Below are positions 1 to 10,788 of a stretch of DNA of 64,000 nt, piece by piece. The translations under genes were made by a program, and so were the position numbers. The stretch covers positions 19,966 through 83,965 of the forward strand of contig JASJOG010000628.1 of NCBI GenBank assembly GCA_030142905.1, in the 5' to 3' direction. Below the pieces are notes generated by a model. The model saw only the letters and a list, made by a program, of their open reading frames with translations. It searched no databases and was not told where the DNA came from. The stretch's first letter is position 1; every line of letters starts with the position of its first letter. The DNA comes from Heliopora coerulea. Lineage: Eukaryota > Cnidaria > Anthozoa > Scleralcyonacea > Helioporidae.

Positions 1-262
1 TTTGTTGTATTAAAGCAGAATTGAAATTTTAAACGTAAATATGACTATAAGCAGTTTAAATATAAAATAATTTCCAGTTTGGATTGTTGTTTATTTGCGG
101 CCAAATTCTGTGTGGATTTTTTTTATTGGATACCCTCTTCGAGTTATAGTAAGGAAGATTTGTCTTCTGATAATTTTGAAAAATTATCAATGTTACTTGT
201 ATTCTCGAGAGATATATTGGAAAGGGTGGGCGAGGGGTTGTTGCGTGCACGTATTTCTAGTC
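1..262 (-). repeat. Inverted copy of a 260-bp dispersed repeat
   Basis: Nearly identical, in reverse complement, to 15724-15982. The right edge is sharp: similarity stops after TATTTCTAG at about 262. The left edge is cut by the window. The other copy forms one end of the insertion in Harbinger-1, so this is probably the end of a second member of that family whose body lies left of the window. No convincing coding sequence. Confidence 0.8.
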
Positions 263-1753
263 TGTCCGTATTCACCTAGAGTAAATCCCTTTAACCCTTT
301 AACATAACCCTTTAACCCTTTAACATAAGATACTGACATTACACTGACGTTTTTTAAAGCTAAAACTTCTATAATTGTCGCTATGATTAACATTATCTTA
401 CATTTTGCCAGAGCTGCTGCTTTTGAAAAAATATTCCTGAGATAATTCCTTAATCAAATTTTAACGAAGTTAGTACAATTTTAGAGTATTTTCACACCAT
501 TTTCGCGTAATTTGAAGCGCTATTTCTACATCCTTAAAATTCTCAGGTTTTTTTTTACGAAAGACATTTCAAATTCTAAAAGTTAAAATCACAATTTAAC
601 TTTCACAAATTAAACTAGTTAGTTTTCCAATTTGTGTAGCCTAATGAGTATTTGTATGTATCCTAAAGCCTTATCAAGGCGTGAATATTCGTGGAACTAA
701 ATACATCCGAACAACCTGAAATACACATTTCCCTAGTCTTTTGCCTGTCTTTTTGTACAGTATTGCTATGTACGTTTTCAATTGCGAAATATAGTTTTTC
801 AATCTGCAAAAGAGCGGAAGTGCTTACCTGTCGCACAGTTAAAGTACAGATTAAAATTGAGCAAATAAACAGTCCAGGTTCCAGTTGAATTTTCTCCCCA
901 AAATTGAAGACTGCTAATGGTTTAATTACCGTTTTTTGCGCGTCAGTATACGTGTCCAAAGATTGCGAATAAAGCGTTTTTGATTTTGTTCTTCAAGGTG
1001 AAGTCAAATCCATAACAAGAACGCCACGCCTGGCGTAGGAAAGATCTAGGAATATGGTAACATGCTCAACATGTTGAATGTTACAAGATGAGTTGGAAAA
1101 TGTCAAGGTTTTACTGTTGTCCAATTTCCTAAGAAAAAAAGAAAAAGATTGATATTCCAAACATCCAAAGGAATGCGACGCAACGTGCTTCCGCCTTGCA
1201 TGGCTGGGGCTTTTGTGAAATGGCGTAGCGGAACGTTATATCATGTGGCCTGTCACTGCTGTCCAGTCATTTTATTATTGTACTGAAGTTTTATCATTTT
1301 TCATTGAATAATTTGATTATTCGTCGAAAATTAAATTTTTCGTAAGTAGCAAAAGTTGAATATCACTTAGCAAATTTTAAATAGCCATACGAAAGTTGAA
1401 GCTTCGAAATACTAGATAGTAATACTTTAAACAATCTCTTACGTTTTTCTATGTTACTGCATTATTCAGATTTCTTGCCGTGGAACGCTGCTCCATGTCT
1501 TGGCATAATCGACCAGTCGTTCAGCGTTCATGACACCAAATCCAATTTTGCTGTGAACTATAAAGCAGTATAAGGTAGGAAATTCTTTTAGTATAACCTT
1601 ACTATAATCCTTTTCAAACATTTTTACGCGTTAGGAGTTACATTGAAATTTATACATTGGAGTTACATTGTTCTCTCTCTGCATTATATCAACGATTTCA
1701 GCTTGATAAGGTATTTAATCCTCGTCCTTCAGGAAAGCGAGACGGTCCTTTTT
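263..1753. other. No gene recognised
   Basis: AT-rich sequence with short non-conserved frames only. A small tandem array of CCCTTTAACC-like units lies at about 285-330. Nothing else could be supported. Confidence 0.5.
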
Positions 1754-1971
1754 GACCCCATTCACACGATACCGGTACGAAACTGCACCGGTATCAAAAT
1801 CTCACGGTACGAACCTGTTCACACGATTACGGTTTCACATTACGGTTTCAAATCGTTACGGTTAGCATTACGGTTTCATGCTTTTTCATACCGGTACCGT
1901 GTGAACGCAAGGCCTAACCGTAATAATTTCGTTACGGTTTCATTTCGTACCGGTATCGCGTGAACGGGGTC
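1754..1971. mobile_element. 218-bp MITE with long terminal inverted repeats
   Basis: The ends are inverted: GACCCCATTCACACGATACC on the left and its near-complement ending CGTGAACGGGGTC on the right, about 27 bp with few mismatches. The palindrome ACCGGTA recurs inside. A TTT on each side may be a 3-bp target duplication, but the flanking T-run makes this uncertain. The GTGTGAACG end motif resembles the termini of the Harbinger-2 region, so a Harbinger-derived MITE is the likeliest class. Non-coding. Confidence 0.65.
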
Positions 1972-4339
1972 TTTGTCAGCAGGGAGATTATCAGGGGCAA
2001 TTTTAAACGCACTGCATTTGTTCATTGAATTATTAAAAATAATGCAAATCGCACGTTCCATTAGTAAGAGTTAATAAATGGTCTCGAGTGTGACAAAGGA
2101 TTTACTATCGCGAATGAAACTTAACGGCCCTGACAAACCGTTCAAGCTTGAAGAGCGATGTTAAATCTTTTATCACACTTGTGACCATTGAGTTACCCTT
2201 GCTTATCTCATTACACACCCAAAATTTACTGTTTCAACAGCTGTGTTAAATCTATTATTCACCTGGACGAAAGGCACTGAAGCGAGTAGGGCTTTGAAGA
2301 GAGGGAAACTGTTGGGTAAAGATTGATAACTAGTGTAATAAGTCGTTACAGAGCAAATGCACTTGACGTCATATCTGCCACGTTGGTGTTCCCAAACAAA
2401 AGAATTTTGACCATATTCTATTGTTTGGTACGCCAACATGGCTGCCATGTCCTTTGTTATTGCAGTCTCATGAGATTGAGTGTATACGCTCTATTACATA
2501 CTGATGACCAGTTATCACTCAACGCATATTGATGAAATCATTTATTCTTACAAACATAAAACTTTGAATTAATTCGTGAATTTATTAAACCCAACTAACA
2601 GCATCACAGAAATTGGAAATAATATTACACCGACTACATATTAACAGTCTTACTGTGCTTACACTCAAAGTATTACTCAATTTAAAAGGAACTCAGGAAA
2701 TCAGCATTCATTTCCATGTCATTTTCATGGAATCTAAGACACCTTCATTCCATAGCCTAGCTTTATCTCCTTTCGTTAATGGATCAGTATGGTTTTTTGA
2801 GGTTCCAACTCCAGCTAGCTGCAGTTAGCTTTTTCATGTCTGAGTCTAAGACAGATCGGATAATAAGCTAAGCGGCTATCTATTTTGCTAAGAATTTCTC
2901 CATCGTCTACTCCCAATTCTTCCTTCAAATAGCAACTTAGTTCACATGCTTATAAATACAACTTGGATGGTGAATAACATTTGCCGTCTTCTTTACGAGT
3001 TTCTGCCATAAATCTAGAGAGCTAATCAGTGGTTGTCGAGCTTTTACTGCTTATTATATTGACTTGATAATATTTGCTGGAACGCATTCGATTTTCCTCT
3101 TCACCAGTTCACTGTCCATTGCAACTTGTTCGAAACATTTTGTGCTTTTATTTTCCACAGTTTTTTTTTCTCATGAACATATAACCAGTTTTTAAACGGA
3201 TTAACAATCTCTTCAAGTTGAAGTAGTCCATATAACGCAGCTAGCGCGAAACAATAAATCTGTCTAATAAATCCGAAACGAAGCCTTACAGCAGAAGGGT
3301 CGATAATGCACGGCAGCGAACGGCAACACGGCAAAGACTTGAAACAAAGCGTTTACAAACTTTGTAAAACTATGTTTCTTCTACAACTCGGGTAAAACAG
3401 AAGTTAAATTCTTATGTAACTTTGTTCAAAAAAAATTAACTTTATCTGGGAGTCATTTTTGTGTGCATTGCATCAGGGTCACTTCTTAGTTGGAATAAGC
3501 TCTTAAAAATTGGATAACTAAAGATGAAGAAAGCTGAGACAGGCAAACTCCATCAACACTTCGAGAGGCTGATTGAAAGCTATGTTCACAAAGTCAAAGA
3601 TTACAGAGCTTTGGGCAGCTAATGACTGACGTACACAGGCCTTTTCGAAATAAATCAAATTCCAAGTAATGACATCTTGTAAACGAAAGATTTGAGTCAA
3701 AAAAACAATGCAAATGACAAGTTAAAGGACGGTAATGTTACAAGTCTTCTCTCTTGGATGGCAAAATACTGCCTTGTTAACAGTGGTTTTTTAAAATGAA
3801 TGGAGTTAAGTAGTTTCGGCGGTTTGGAGGTCTAATCTGAATATGTGAATTAAAATTTTTACGCCCAATGTCCGATATGTCAGACAGCTAGAACAAAAGG
3901 GAAAATGGAAGAGCAAGGAAAAAAACATACATGCATTAAGGGGTAAGGCTAAAACTTTGTTGAATTCAATGCTAAGATCCGTACAAACGAATTGTTTAGA
4001 AAACATGCATATTTGACGAGGGTTCTAAATAGCTTAAGTGTACCGGAACTTCATTCATTGTCTTTTGTATTCAAGAACGAGGGAAAGAGCAGGTAAAATC
4101 ATTCATATAATGCAGAGGAAGAACAATTAAAGATTTGATAAGGGTCAGTAATTATAATAGATAATTACTTTGGCCAAATAGCATTACCAGATATATTTCA
4201 GACAGTTGAGGGCGAAGCCCGTCACTTGCTACAATATAACAAAGGCTTGACGGAATTCCTTGCAGAATCCTTAAACCAACGGCAGATCAAGTTGCACCTT
4301 CTTTTTCCTTACAATTCAATTAATCACATTGACTTGGGA
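1972..4339. other. No gene recognised
   Basis: About 2.4 kb of AT-rich sequence. Short frames on both strands lack recognisable domains or splice-supported structure. Probably decayed intergenic or transposon-derived DNA. Confidence 0.5.
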
Positions 4340-4658
4340 ACATTCCTGATGAGTGGAAGTTAGCCAATGTTGCTGCGGTAAACTAAAAGGGACCGAAAGA
4401 TCTTGTAACAAATTTTAGACCTATTTCACTCTTGTGCCTTGTTTCCAAACTGCTGGAGCGAATTGTACTAAATCACATCAGGGGCCATTTGCAAAATATC
4501 ATGAATGAATGTCAACACAGCTTTATTCCAGGTAAATCTTGTACTAATCAACTAATTCAGTCTCTGGATGAGATTGGTAGTCATCTAGTTCAAGGCAAGC
4601 AGATTGTCATATACCTTGATATGTCTAAAGCATTCGATGAAGTATGTCATAATAGTTA
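4340..4658 (+). pseudogene. Non-LTR retrotransposon reverse transcriptase, 5' fragment
   Basis: The translated plus strand shows the RT N-terminal blocks in order: PDEWKLANV, then FRPISLLCLVSKLLER, HSFIPGKSC and the first catalytic block IYLDMSKAFDEV, whose Asp is present. A stop replaces codons near 4390. The frame ends at about 4658, where the minus-strand RTE element begins, and resumes in the next RT block at 11475. The element is a CR1/L2/Jockey-like RT rather than RTE, judged from motif wording; the exact clade was not determined. Non-functional because it is interrupted and mutated. Confidence 0.8.
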
Positions 4659-4772
4659 GTTGGCCTCCTTCGGTCAAATTGACCATGGGTTTTAGCATCC
4701 TTAAAGTATATAAAAACAGAGATGAAAAGTAGAAAGCCGAAATAAAAAGGACAAAAAGAAATAAAACAAGAG

Positions 4773-7034
4773 CTAGGTGGTGCTTCTGCTTGAGCAACGT
4801 CTTTTGTGGCTGTGGAGCCCTATTCGGGAAAGGCATTGTCTGCCACACAGGTCACACTGATAAGTGTTTGTGACGGTTCTGCCCTCTTGCTGGGCTGCAG
4901 AGCGTTCAGAGCGCATTCGGCGCGTTTCAGCGGCTAGCTCATGCCGTCTAGCCTCAAAGGCCATGATGTGTTCGTGCACGGTGGCTCTCCATTTGGCCCG
5001 ATCGTCAGCCAGCTGCTCCCAGGAGTCAATGTCTATCTTCATACCTACTAGGTCTCTTTTGACCACGTCTTTACAGCGCAGATGGGGACGGCCGATTGGG
5101 CACTTGCCCTGAGCGAGCTCCCCGTACAGGATGTCTTTCGGGATGAGACCGACACCCATTCTCCGAATGTGGCCTAGCCAACGCAGCCTGCGCTGTCTCA
5201 TGAAGGAGTACATGCTAGGGAGGCTAGCACGAGATAGTACATCAGCGTTTGTGACATGATCTTGCCAGGCAATACCCAGAATCTTGCTGAGGCTTCTCAG
5301 GTGGAATACGTCGAGCCTCTTCTCTTGCCGCGAGTAGGTAGGCCAGGACTCTCTACCATACAGGAGAGTGCTGATCACACAGACGTTATAGACGGCCATC
5401 TTGGTTTTAGTGGTCAGCTTCCAGTTGTTCCATACTCTAGAAGTGAGACGGCCAATCATTGTGACTGCTTTCCCCATCCTGATGTCCAACTCGGCATCCA
5501 GGGAGAGGTTGTCCGTCACAGTAAACCCAAGATAGTTAAAGCGGTGGACAACTTCCAGCTTTGTGTTGTCAATGAAGGTGGAGGAAGGAGATGGCGTGCC
5601 TTGGCATAGAAGGTTGGTTTTCTTCAGGTTGATAGAGAGGCCAAATTCCTTACTGGCTAGGGAAAAGCGATCCAACCGAGCCTGAAGGTGTTGTGCTGAA
5701 TGAGCCACAACAGCAGCATCATCTGCAAAGAGCAAGTCTCTGATGAGAACCCTGCGGATCTTCGTCTTGGCCTTCAGCCGGGCAAGGTTGAAAAGTCGGC
5801 CATCTGAGTGAGTATGGAGGAGAATGCCTTCCGAGGCATGTCCAAGGGCATACTTCAGCATCAGGGAGAAGAATATACCGAAGAGTGTTGGCGTCAAGAC
5901 GCATCCCTGTTTCACACCGCTGACGATGTTAAAAGTTACTGAAGTAGAGCCGTCGAACTGGACAGTCCCCTTCATATCACTATGAAAGGATTTGGTGAGA
6001 ATCAGGACTATCGGGAGGCAGCCCACCTTGTGCAGCAGTTTGATAAGCCCGTCCCTGCTGACCAGGTCAAAAGCCGTGGTTAGGTCTATGAAGGCGATGA
6101 ACAGAGGGACTTGCTGCTCTCTGCATTTCTCCTGGAGCTGACGCACGGAGAACACCATGTCGATGGTGGAGCGTTCGGCACGGAAGCCGCATTGTGATTC
6201 AGGATACACACGTTCAGCCAGCTTCTGCAGCCTGGCGAGGAGGACTCTGGCGATGACTTTTCCGACGATGCTCAGGAGAGATATACCCCGGTAGTTATTG
6301 CAGTCGCTCCTGTCTCCTTTGTTCTTATACAGTGTAATGATGTTCACTTCTCTCATATCCTGGGGCACGCAGCCCTCCTGCCAGCAATTCATGATCAGAT
6401 GGTGCAATGGGGCAGCAAGGGTCGAAAGACAGTGCTTCAGCAGATCAGGGGGAATGCCATCGTTCCCTAGGGCTTTGCCTAGCCTCAGTTGTTTGATGGC
6501 ATGTCTCAGCTCGTCCATGGTTCGTTCGGAATAATGCTCCACCCATCTCTCCATTTGCTGGGCCTTGTCTGTAAGGAGAATGCCAGACTTGGCTTTGAGA
6601 GGAGCAGACTTGCTTGATGTAGGTCCTAGTGCCTTCTTTATACCTTCATACATGCCACGAGCATTCCCAGTGTCTGCAGTTTGCTGGATGCTGTTGCTTA
6701 GCTCGACCCAATACTCATTAGCGCAACGTCTAGCTGTTTGTTGTGCTAGACTTCTAGCCGTGCACAAGGCAAGAAGGTTATTCCTGGTGGATAATTGCTT
6801 GTACCGAATCAAGGCAGATCGTTTTGCCTCTATGATGGAAATCATCTGTGTGGCCTTTGCCTCAAACCAGTCAGGAGACCTCCTTTTCTGCTTTCCGAAG
6901 GTGTCCACAGCAGCACGATGAATGCTGTCCCTCAGGGTGTTCCATGCTTCTGTAGCAGAGGCTGAGGCGGCAGGTGCTTTGTACACGTTCTGTAAGGTTT
7001 CTGAGAACCTTTGCTGGTGTTCTGGTTGGGGCAT
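4773..7034 (-). CDS. RTE-type reverse transcriptase, intact 753-codon ORF
   Basis: Copies element RNA into DNA at the nick made by the element endonuclease. Visible blocks: N-terminal linker (residues 1-170), NYRGISLLSIVGKVIARVLL, catalytic LFIAFIDLTTAFD, template-contact SGVKQGCVLTPTLFG, and the active-site LLFADDAAVV (FADD in place of YADD). A thumb and C-terminal region follow (YLGFTV, LLYGRESWP, RRLRWLGHIRRM), then a C2H2-like finger CDLCG...HSHKRRC at the C terminus. The reading frame is open throughout, unlike nearly every other mobile gene here, so this copy is young. The true ORF begins upstream with the endonuclease; ATG 7034 is an internal Met just past the pogo insertion, where ARINVSL still reads in frame ahead of it. 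Confidence 0.93.
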   Translation of the reverse strand: MPQPEHQQRFSETLQNVYKAPAASASATEAWNTLRDSIHRAAVDTFGKQKRRSPDWFEAKATQMISIIEAKRSALIRYKQLSTRNNLLALCTARSLAQQTARRCANEYWVELSNSIQQTADTGNARGMYEGIKKALGPTSSKSAPLKAKSGILLTDKAQQMERWVEHYSERTMDELRHAIKQLRLGKALGNDGIPPDLLKHCLSTLAAPLHHLIMNCWQEGCVPQDMREVNIITLYKNKGDRSDCNNYRGISLLSIVGKVIARVLLARLQKLAERVYPESQCGFRAERSTIDMVFSVRQLQEKCREQQVPLFIAFIDLTTAFDLVSRDGLIKLLHKVGCLPIVLILTKSFHSDMKGTVQFDGSTSVTFNIVSGVKQGCVLTPTLFGIFFSLMLKYALGHASEGILLHTHSDGRLFNLARLKAKTKIRRVLIRDLLFADDAAVVAHSAQHLQARLDRFSLASKEFGLSINLKKTNLLCQGTPSPSSTFIDNTKLEVVHRFNYLGFTVTDNLSLDAELDIRMGKAVTMIGRLTSRVWNNWKLTTKTKMAVYNVCVISTLLYGRESWPTYSRQEKRLDVFHLRSLSKILGIAWQDHVTNADVLSRASLPSMYSFMRQRRLRWLGHIRRMGVGLIPKDILYGELAQGKCPIGRPHLRCKDVVKRDLVGMKIDIDSWEQLADDRAKWRATVHEHIMAFEARRHELAAETRRMRSERSAAQQEGRTVTNTYQCDLCGRQCLSRIGLHSHKRRCSSRSTT

Positions 7035-7471
7035 CAGGGAGACGTTGATGCGTGCCTTTCCTGTTGATTTGGTGTTACCTCACTTGTATTAAAATTCACG
7101 TTGTACTCATTTTCGCTCAGCTTTAAATTCGCGCGATTTAATTTCGCGCACCCTGTTGAGGACTTATTCGCGCAGCTTTAAATTCGCGCAGCTTTAAATT
7201 CCCGTAAGAATTTTTTGTTCGTTCTTTTAGGTCAGATTAATAGAAGCAATTTACACATTTATCAAGATTATTTCTTATCAACAAATAAAACTTGTCTAAA
7301 TTTGATCAAAAAACGATTTGGCTTGTCTCAATTAAAAAAATTATTGTCAAAAGTATACAACGTAAGCAAAAATCCATGATAATAATAAAGCATGAATTCA
7401 GAATACCAACAAATACTAAAAATTTTAATGAAGAATTCTCATTTGCCTAAAATTTAATTCTTCACAAAATT

Positions 7472-8889
7472 TTAGAGTTCAAAAGGATCCTCATTTCGTT
7501 GTGGCTCCTCCAATGCGGCGCTCACACCTGATCGTCGCCAACCTTTGAGAATGATATCCTTGTTAGATCGCATATAGTCGTAGAACTGCACTACCCATTT
7601 TGCGTGAAGTGGTTTGAGCACACTTATTCGCAAGTCAACACACACTTTATGGGGCTGAATACCATTCATGATTTGGGCTTGGACTTGCTCTGAGTACCAT
7701 TTTTGCACTTGGTTTCGTAGGAAAGCTTTGCAAGAGCGATTGACCGTTAAATCTATGGGTTGCAGGTATGATGCCATGTTGTTGGGAACAGCTACCATCA
7801 TGCCGTAATTGTCGGAAATGATCTTTTTTACTGCATCCGTCCGATGTGCTTTAAAAACATCCGCTACCAAAACCCATTCTTTTGTGGTGCGAAAACCAAG
7901 CTCTTCTCTTATTTGCTTCACATAGGGAATAAGAACATGATTGATCAATTCCATTGCTTTCTTCTCATTTGACCAATGATTTTCCGTGCGGGTAATGTGG
8001 AATTCTTTTGGAAAGTTGAATTTAGGGTGGCACCGATCTGTTTTCCCCTGGTAGATTAGTTGAATTGGCAAGAAATTTGCCCGACGCGGTGACTGAGAAT
8101 GTTCCAGTAATTTGGCGATAATCAACGCTATCACTTATCGGGAAAACTTCTCGTTAGTTTTGTCCATTGTGTACTTGCTAATGAGGACAAACGGCAAAGG
8201 AGTTTGGTCGATGTTTATGATCAGATCGTCGACCACGTCATAAGCACTCACCACTTCTTTAATAGACCGACAAAACGTGAAGCGAATTTCTTTCAAAAAG
8301 CCAGGTGATACGGGTTGTTTTGCAGTTGTTCCTCTGCATTTACTGAAACGCAATCTTCTGAAAATTGACTGGCACCATGTATAGTGGAAATCCAGCTTTC
8401 CTCCGTTTTCCTTTAACATTGACCGGTCATTAGCCAGTACGATTCCTTTCGCTATGGAAATAGAAATGTTGTAATTGACATCACATCCCGCCGCTCTCAT
8501 GCTTTTGATCATTGAGATAACTTTCTCATCGATGTTCTCGGGTAACAAAGTTTTTGCTCCACGATGCTTCCTTGGCAATTGGTCGAGTTCTCTGTTCTCT
8601 GTTCTTTCCTTATTAGAAGATTTGATGAATCTACGAACAGTGGACTCCGGTACAGAATATTTTCTTGCCACCGGTCGTATTCCATGCGTAAGTCCCCATT
8701 TTGGAATTTATGCTTGTTGAAAAGCATCATATTCTCCATATTTGCTCCTCTTCTTTTTTGGTTCTGGAGTGTCCAAAAACAATTGGTGTTTTACTGCATT
8801 TTCTTCAGCTGCATTTTGGTTACCGCTAGATGATGCAATAGAAATATCGTCTTGGGAAACCTTTCTGAAATACTTTAACAGAGCCATGA
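7472..8889 (-). pseudogene. Pogo/Tigger-like DDE transposase
   Basis: Cut-and-paste transposase of the Tc1-mariner/pogo branch. From the N terminus: MALLKYFRKV, a basic KKKRSKYGEY stretch, a helix-turn-helix region around YSVPESTVRRF, a CENP-B-type second helical region (KVISMIKSMRAAGCDVN), then the catalytic core: LIINIDQTPLPF (first Asp), VLVADVFKAHRTDAV (second Asp), and VPNNMASYLQPIDLTVN (third Asp). A frameshift near 8700 separates the basic N terminus, and a frameshift pair near 8135-8070 disrupts the ITGTFSVTASGKF segment; the C terminus ends at 7472 after an acidic tail. Probably inactive now. The three catalytic Asp residues remain. Confidence 0.88.
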
Positions 8890-9036
8890 GCGTTGATTTC
8901 CAACACACGCTGTTTCTCTACGTTCGCACAGCTTGGATGAGGTTGAGCATAAAACGGAAATGTTTCACGTGTTTGCCACGCGTCATATGCAACACCTCGG
9001 GCGAACGCGACTGATCATTGACTATTGTGTAGGAAA

Positions 9037-9756
9037 ATGGAAGGCATTTGCGTCGTGTGCAATAATTTGACAAAATACACATGTCTAAAATGCAAGTCAT
9101 TCGTTTGTAACCGTGGAGTCAAGTGTTCAGTCCCGGCCTCTGAAGAATATCCTGGATGGAAAAGTGGTTCGAGTGTTGGTTTATGTAAACACTGTGACGA
9201 CAAAGCAACGTATGCATCTGTTTGGTTCATTCAAGAAATTGTCACAGGAGAAACCAACAATTCAGACACCGACAACTCTGATTCAGTGAAACGGAATCCT
9301 GAGGGGACATCATTTTCTCTGGCTTGCGCATCACGCGGCTTTCATGAATACAGAAAAATCTGGGCTGCAAGAATCAACCAGAACTTGGTAGTGAAGCCAC
9401 TTTCGGGCAACATATTTGACCCATATGCCATTGGCCTGTTCACTGGGATCAGAGGCAGGATTGAACCAATGTCGCTGATTGGCCATTCGCCTCGAGAAAT
9501 TTCTCGATTTTGCAAGTTCTTTTTCGAATATGGGGGCAATATGAAAGCAACAGTTCGTGACATTAAATTTCGACGATCTCCCTTACCTCAAGGGGCCTTG
9601 GAGATTCCCATTTCCTTAACGGTCATGCAAACCAATGCGAGTTTGGAAACTTACAGCAAAATGCAGGCATTCCTGGTGGAATATTACGTGGAGCCTGAAA
9701 ATATTCCGACAGAAATTGCTCAGGATGATGAAGAAGAAGACATTTTTGATTTTTGA
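9037..9756 (+). CDS. Zinc-finger plus HIRAN-like domain protein carried by the pogo element
   Basis: 239 codons, open from ATG 9037. Residues 1-60 form a treble-clef-like cysteine cluster (CVVCNNLTKYTCLKCKSFVC, then GLCKHC), which could bind zinc. Residues about 85-220 resemble a HIRAN-type domain: RGFHEYRKIWAARINQNLVV, then DPYAIGLF, LIGHSPREISRF and LEIPISLTV. HIRAN domains in HLTF-type proteins bind 3' DNA ends; that function here is only by analogy. The C terminus is acidic (QDDEEEDIFDF). It lies head to head with the transposase inside the same ends, so it is read as an accessory gene of the element. The intact frame beside a decayed transposase suggests selection or a recent origin. Confidence 0.75.
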   Translation: MEGICVVCNNLTKYTCLKCKSFVCNRGVKCSVPASEEYPGWKSGSSVGLCKHCDDKATYASVWFIQEIVTGETNNSDTDNSDSVKRNPEGTSFSLACASRGFHEYRKIWAARINQNLVVKPLSGNIFDPYAIGLFTGIRGRIEPMSLIGHSPREISRFCKFFFEYGGNMKATVRDIKFRRSPLPQGALEIPISLTVMQTNASLETYSKMQAFLVEYYVEPENIPTEIAQDDEEEDIFDF

Positions 9757-9949
9757 TGTTATACTTTAAAACATATATCATATGTGTTTGCATAACTAAA
9801 CCAAATGATTTTGTCTCATGTTACACCACTCTGCTTTTCGCGCGGATTATATTTCGCGCAGTACTAAAATTCGCGCAACTATGCGTGCGCGAATTCTAGT
9901 ACTGCAAACAAGGTATAAAACTTCTTTGGCTGAAGCTTCAGCCTGCAAC

Positions 9950-10788
9950 AGATCAATGCATGATCAGTGTCGCAATCGGCGCTGTAGTTGGGCACGGGTG
10001 TTGATGACGTATTTCATGGCTTTGCGTCTGACCAGTACAAGATCAAGCTGATGCCAATGCTTAGAGCGGGGATGTCTCCAAGAGACCTTGTGTTGTGATT
10101 TGCTCATGAAGAAGGAGTATGTAATGCACAGTTGGTGGTAGAAGCATAGCTCAAGCAGACATTGGCCATTCTCATTCATTTTACCAACGCCGAAGTGACC
10201 AAGGCACATTGGCCACAGCTCGTGCTCGGCTCGAACACGAGCGTTGAAGTCCCCCAAAAGTATCAGTTGGTGGCTGTCTGGGATGCCTCTGACGAGTGAG
10301 TTCAGACTATCATAAAACTCGTGTTTCGCTTCAGGTGTGGCCGTCAGTGTGGGTGCGTACACACTAACAAGAGAGACAGGGCCTGAGGTGGTGTTAGCTG
10401 GAGGGCAAGGAGCCCTGCGGTACCTTTACTGCCAAGTTGAATCGTAGGCAGAAGATGGTTCTTAAATGCAAAGCCAACACCGTGCTCTCTTTTCTCGTCA
10501 GGGGCTTTTCCCTGCCATAAGAAGGTATAATCTTTCTCTTTCAAAGCCTGAGTCTGGCAACTGTGTCTCTTGTAAAGCGGCTATGTCCACGTTGAGCCTC
10601 TTCAATTCGTTGTTAATGACAGCGGTCTTTCTCAAGTCCCTGATGCTGGTGTTGTCAAGGTTGAATCCGGGGAGCAATGTCTGGACGTTCCAGCAGCCCA
10701 GTTTAAGAGCTGGTCTTTTGAGTTTCTTGTGGTTTCGAAGTGCGCAGTTTATCGATCTGCCGTCTGGATGGTTAGTCCTGATCCCCAA
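9950..10788 (-). pseudogene. RTE endonuclease domain (CFDP2-like)
   Basis: The N-terminal part of the RTE ORF. It shows exonuclease-endonuclease-phosphatase motifs: LGCWNVQTLLPG near the start, the catalytic Glu block AALQETQLPDSG, YAPTLTATPE, the Asp-Asn block LILLGDFNARV, the LDLVLVRR block, and CDTDHALI with the terminal Asp-His pair. At least three frameshifts (near 10540, 10380 and 9985) break the frame. It is cut off from the RT by the pogo element inserted after KLQPKKFYT. By homology it would nick target DNA to prime reverse transcription; this copy cannot. Confidence 0.85.

Larger units (their letters stand above)
7089..9899. mobile_element. Pogo-like DNA transposon with two divergent genes, inserted in the RTE ORF
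   Basis: A 2.8-kb element flanked by TA (7087-7088 and 9900-9901). Imperfect inverted ends TTAAAATTCACG and CTAGAATTCGCG are followed on both sides by repeats of AATTCGCGCA (7125-7210 and 9835-9895). It holds a minus-strand pogo/Tigger transposase and a plus-strand zinc-finger plus HIRAN-like gene whose starts are about 150 bp apart, suggesting a shared bidirectional promoter. It lies between the RTE endonuclease end (KLQPKKFYT) and the RTE piece reading GNTKSTGKARINVSL, so it arrived after the RTE. Confidence 0.78.

Noticed and set aside
1643..1963. 106-codon plus-strand ORF
   Set aside because: Most of it lies in the inverted-repeat MITE and reads terminal repeat sequence.
4864..6921. Several plus-strand ORFs opposite the RTE reverse transcriptase
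   Set aside because: Antisense shadows of the intact minus-strand ORF, with no domains.
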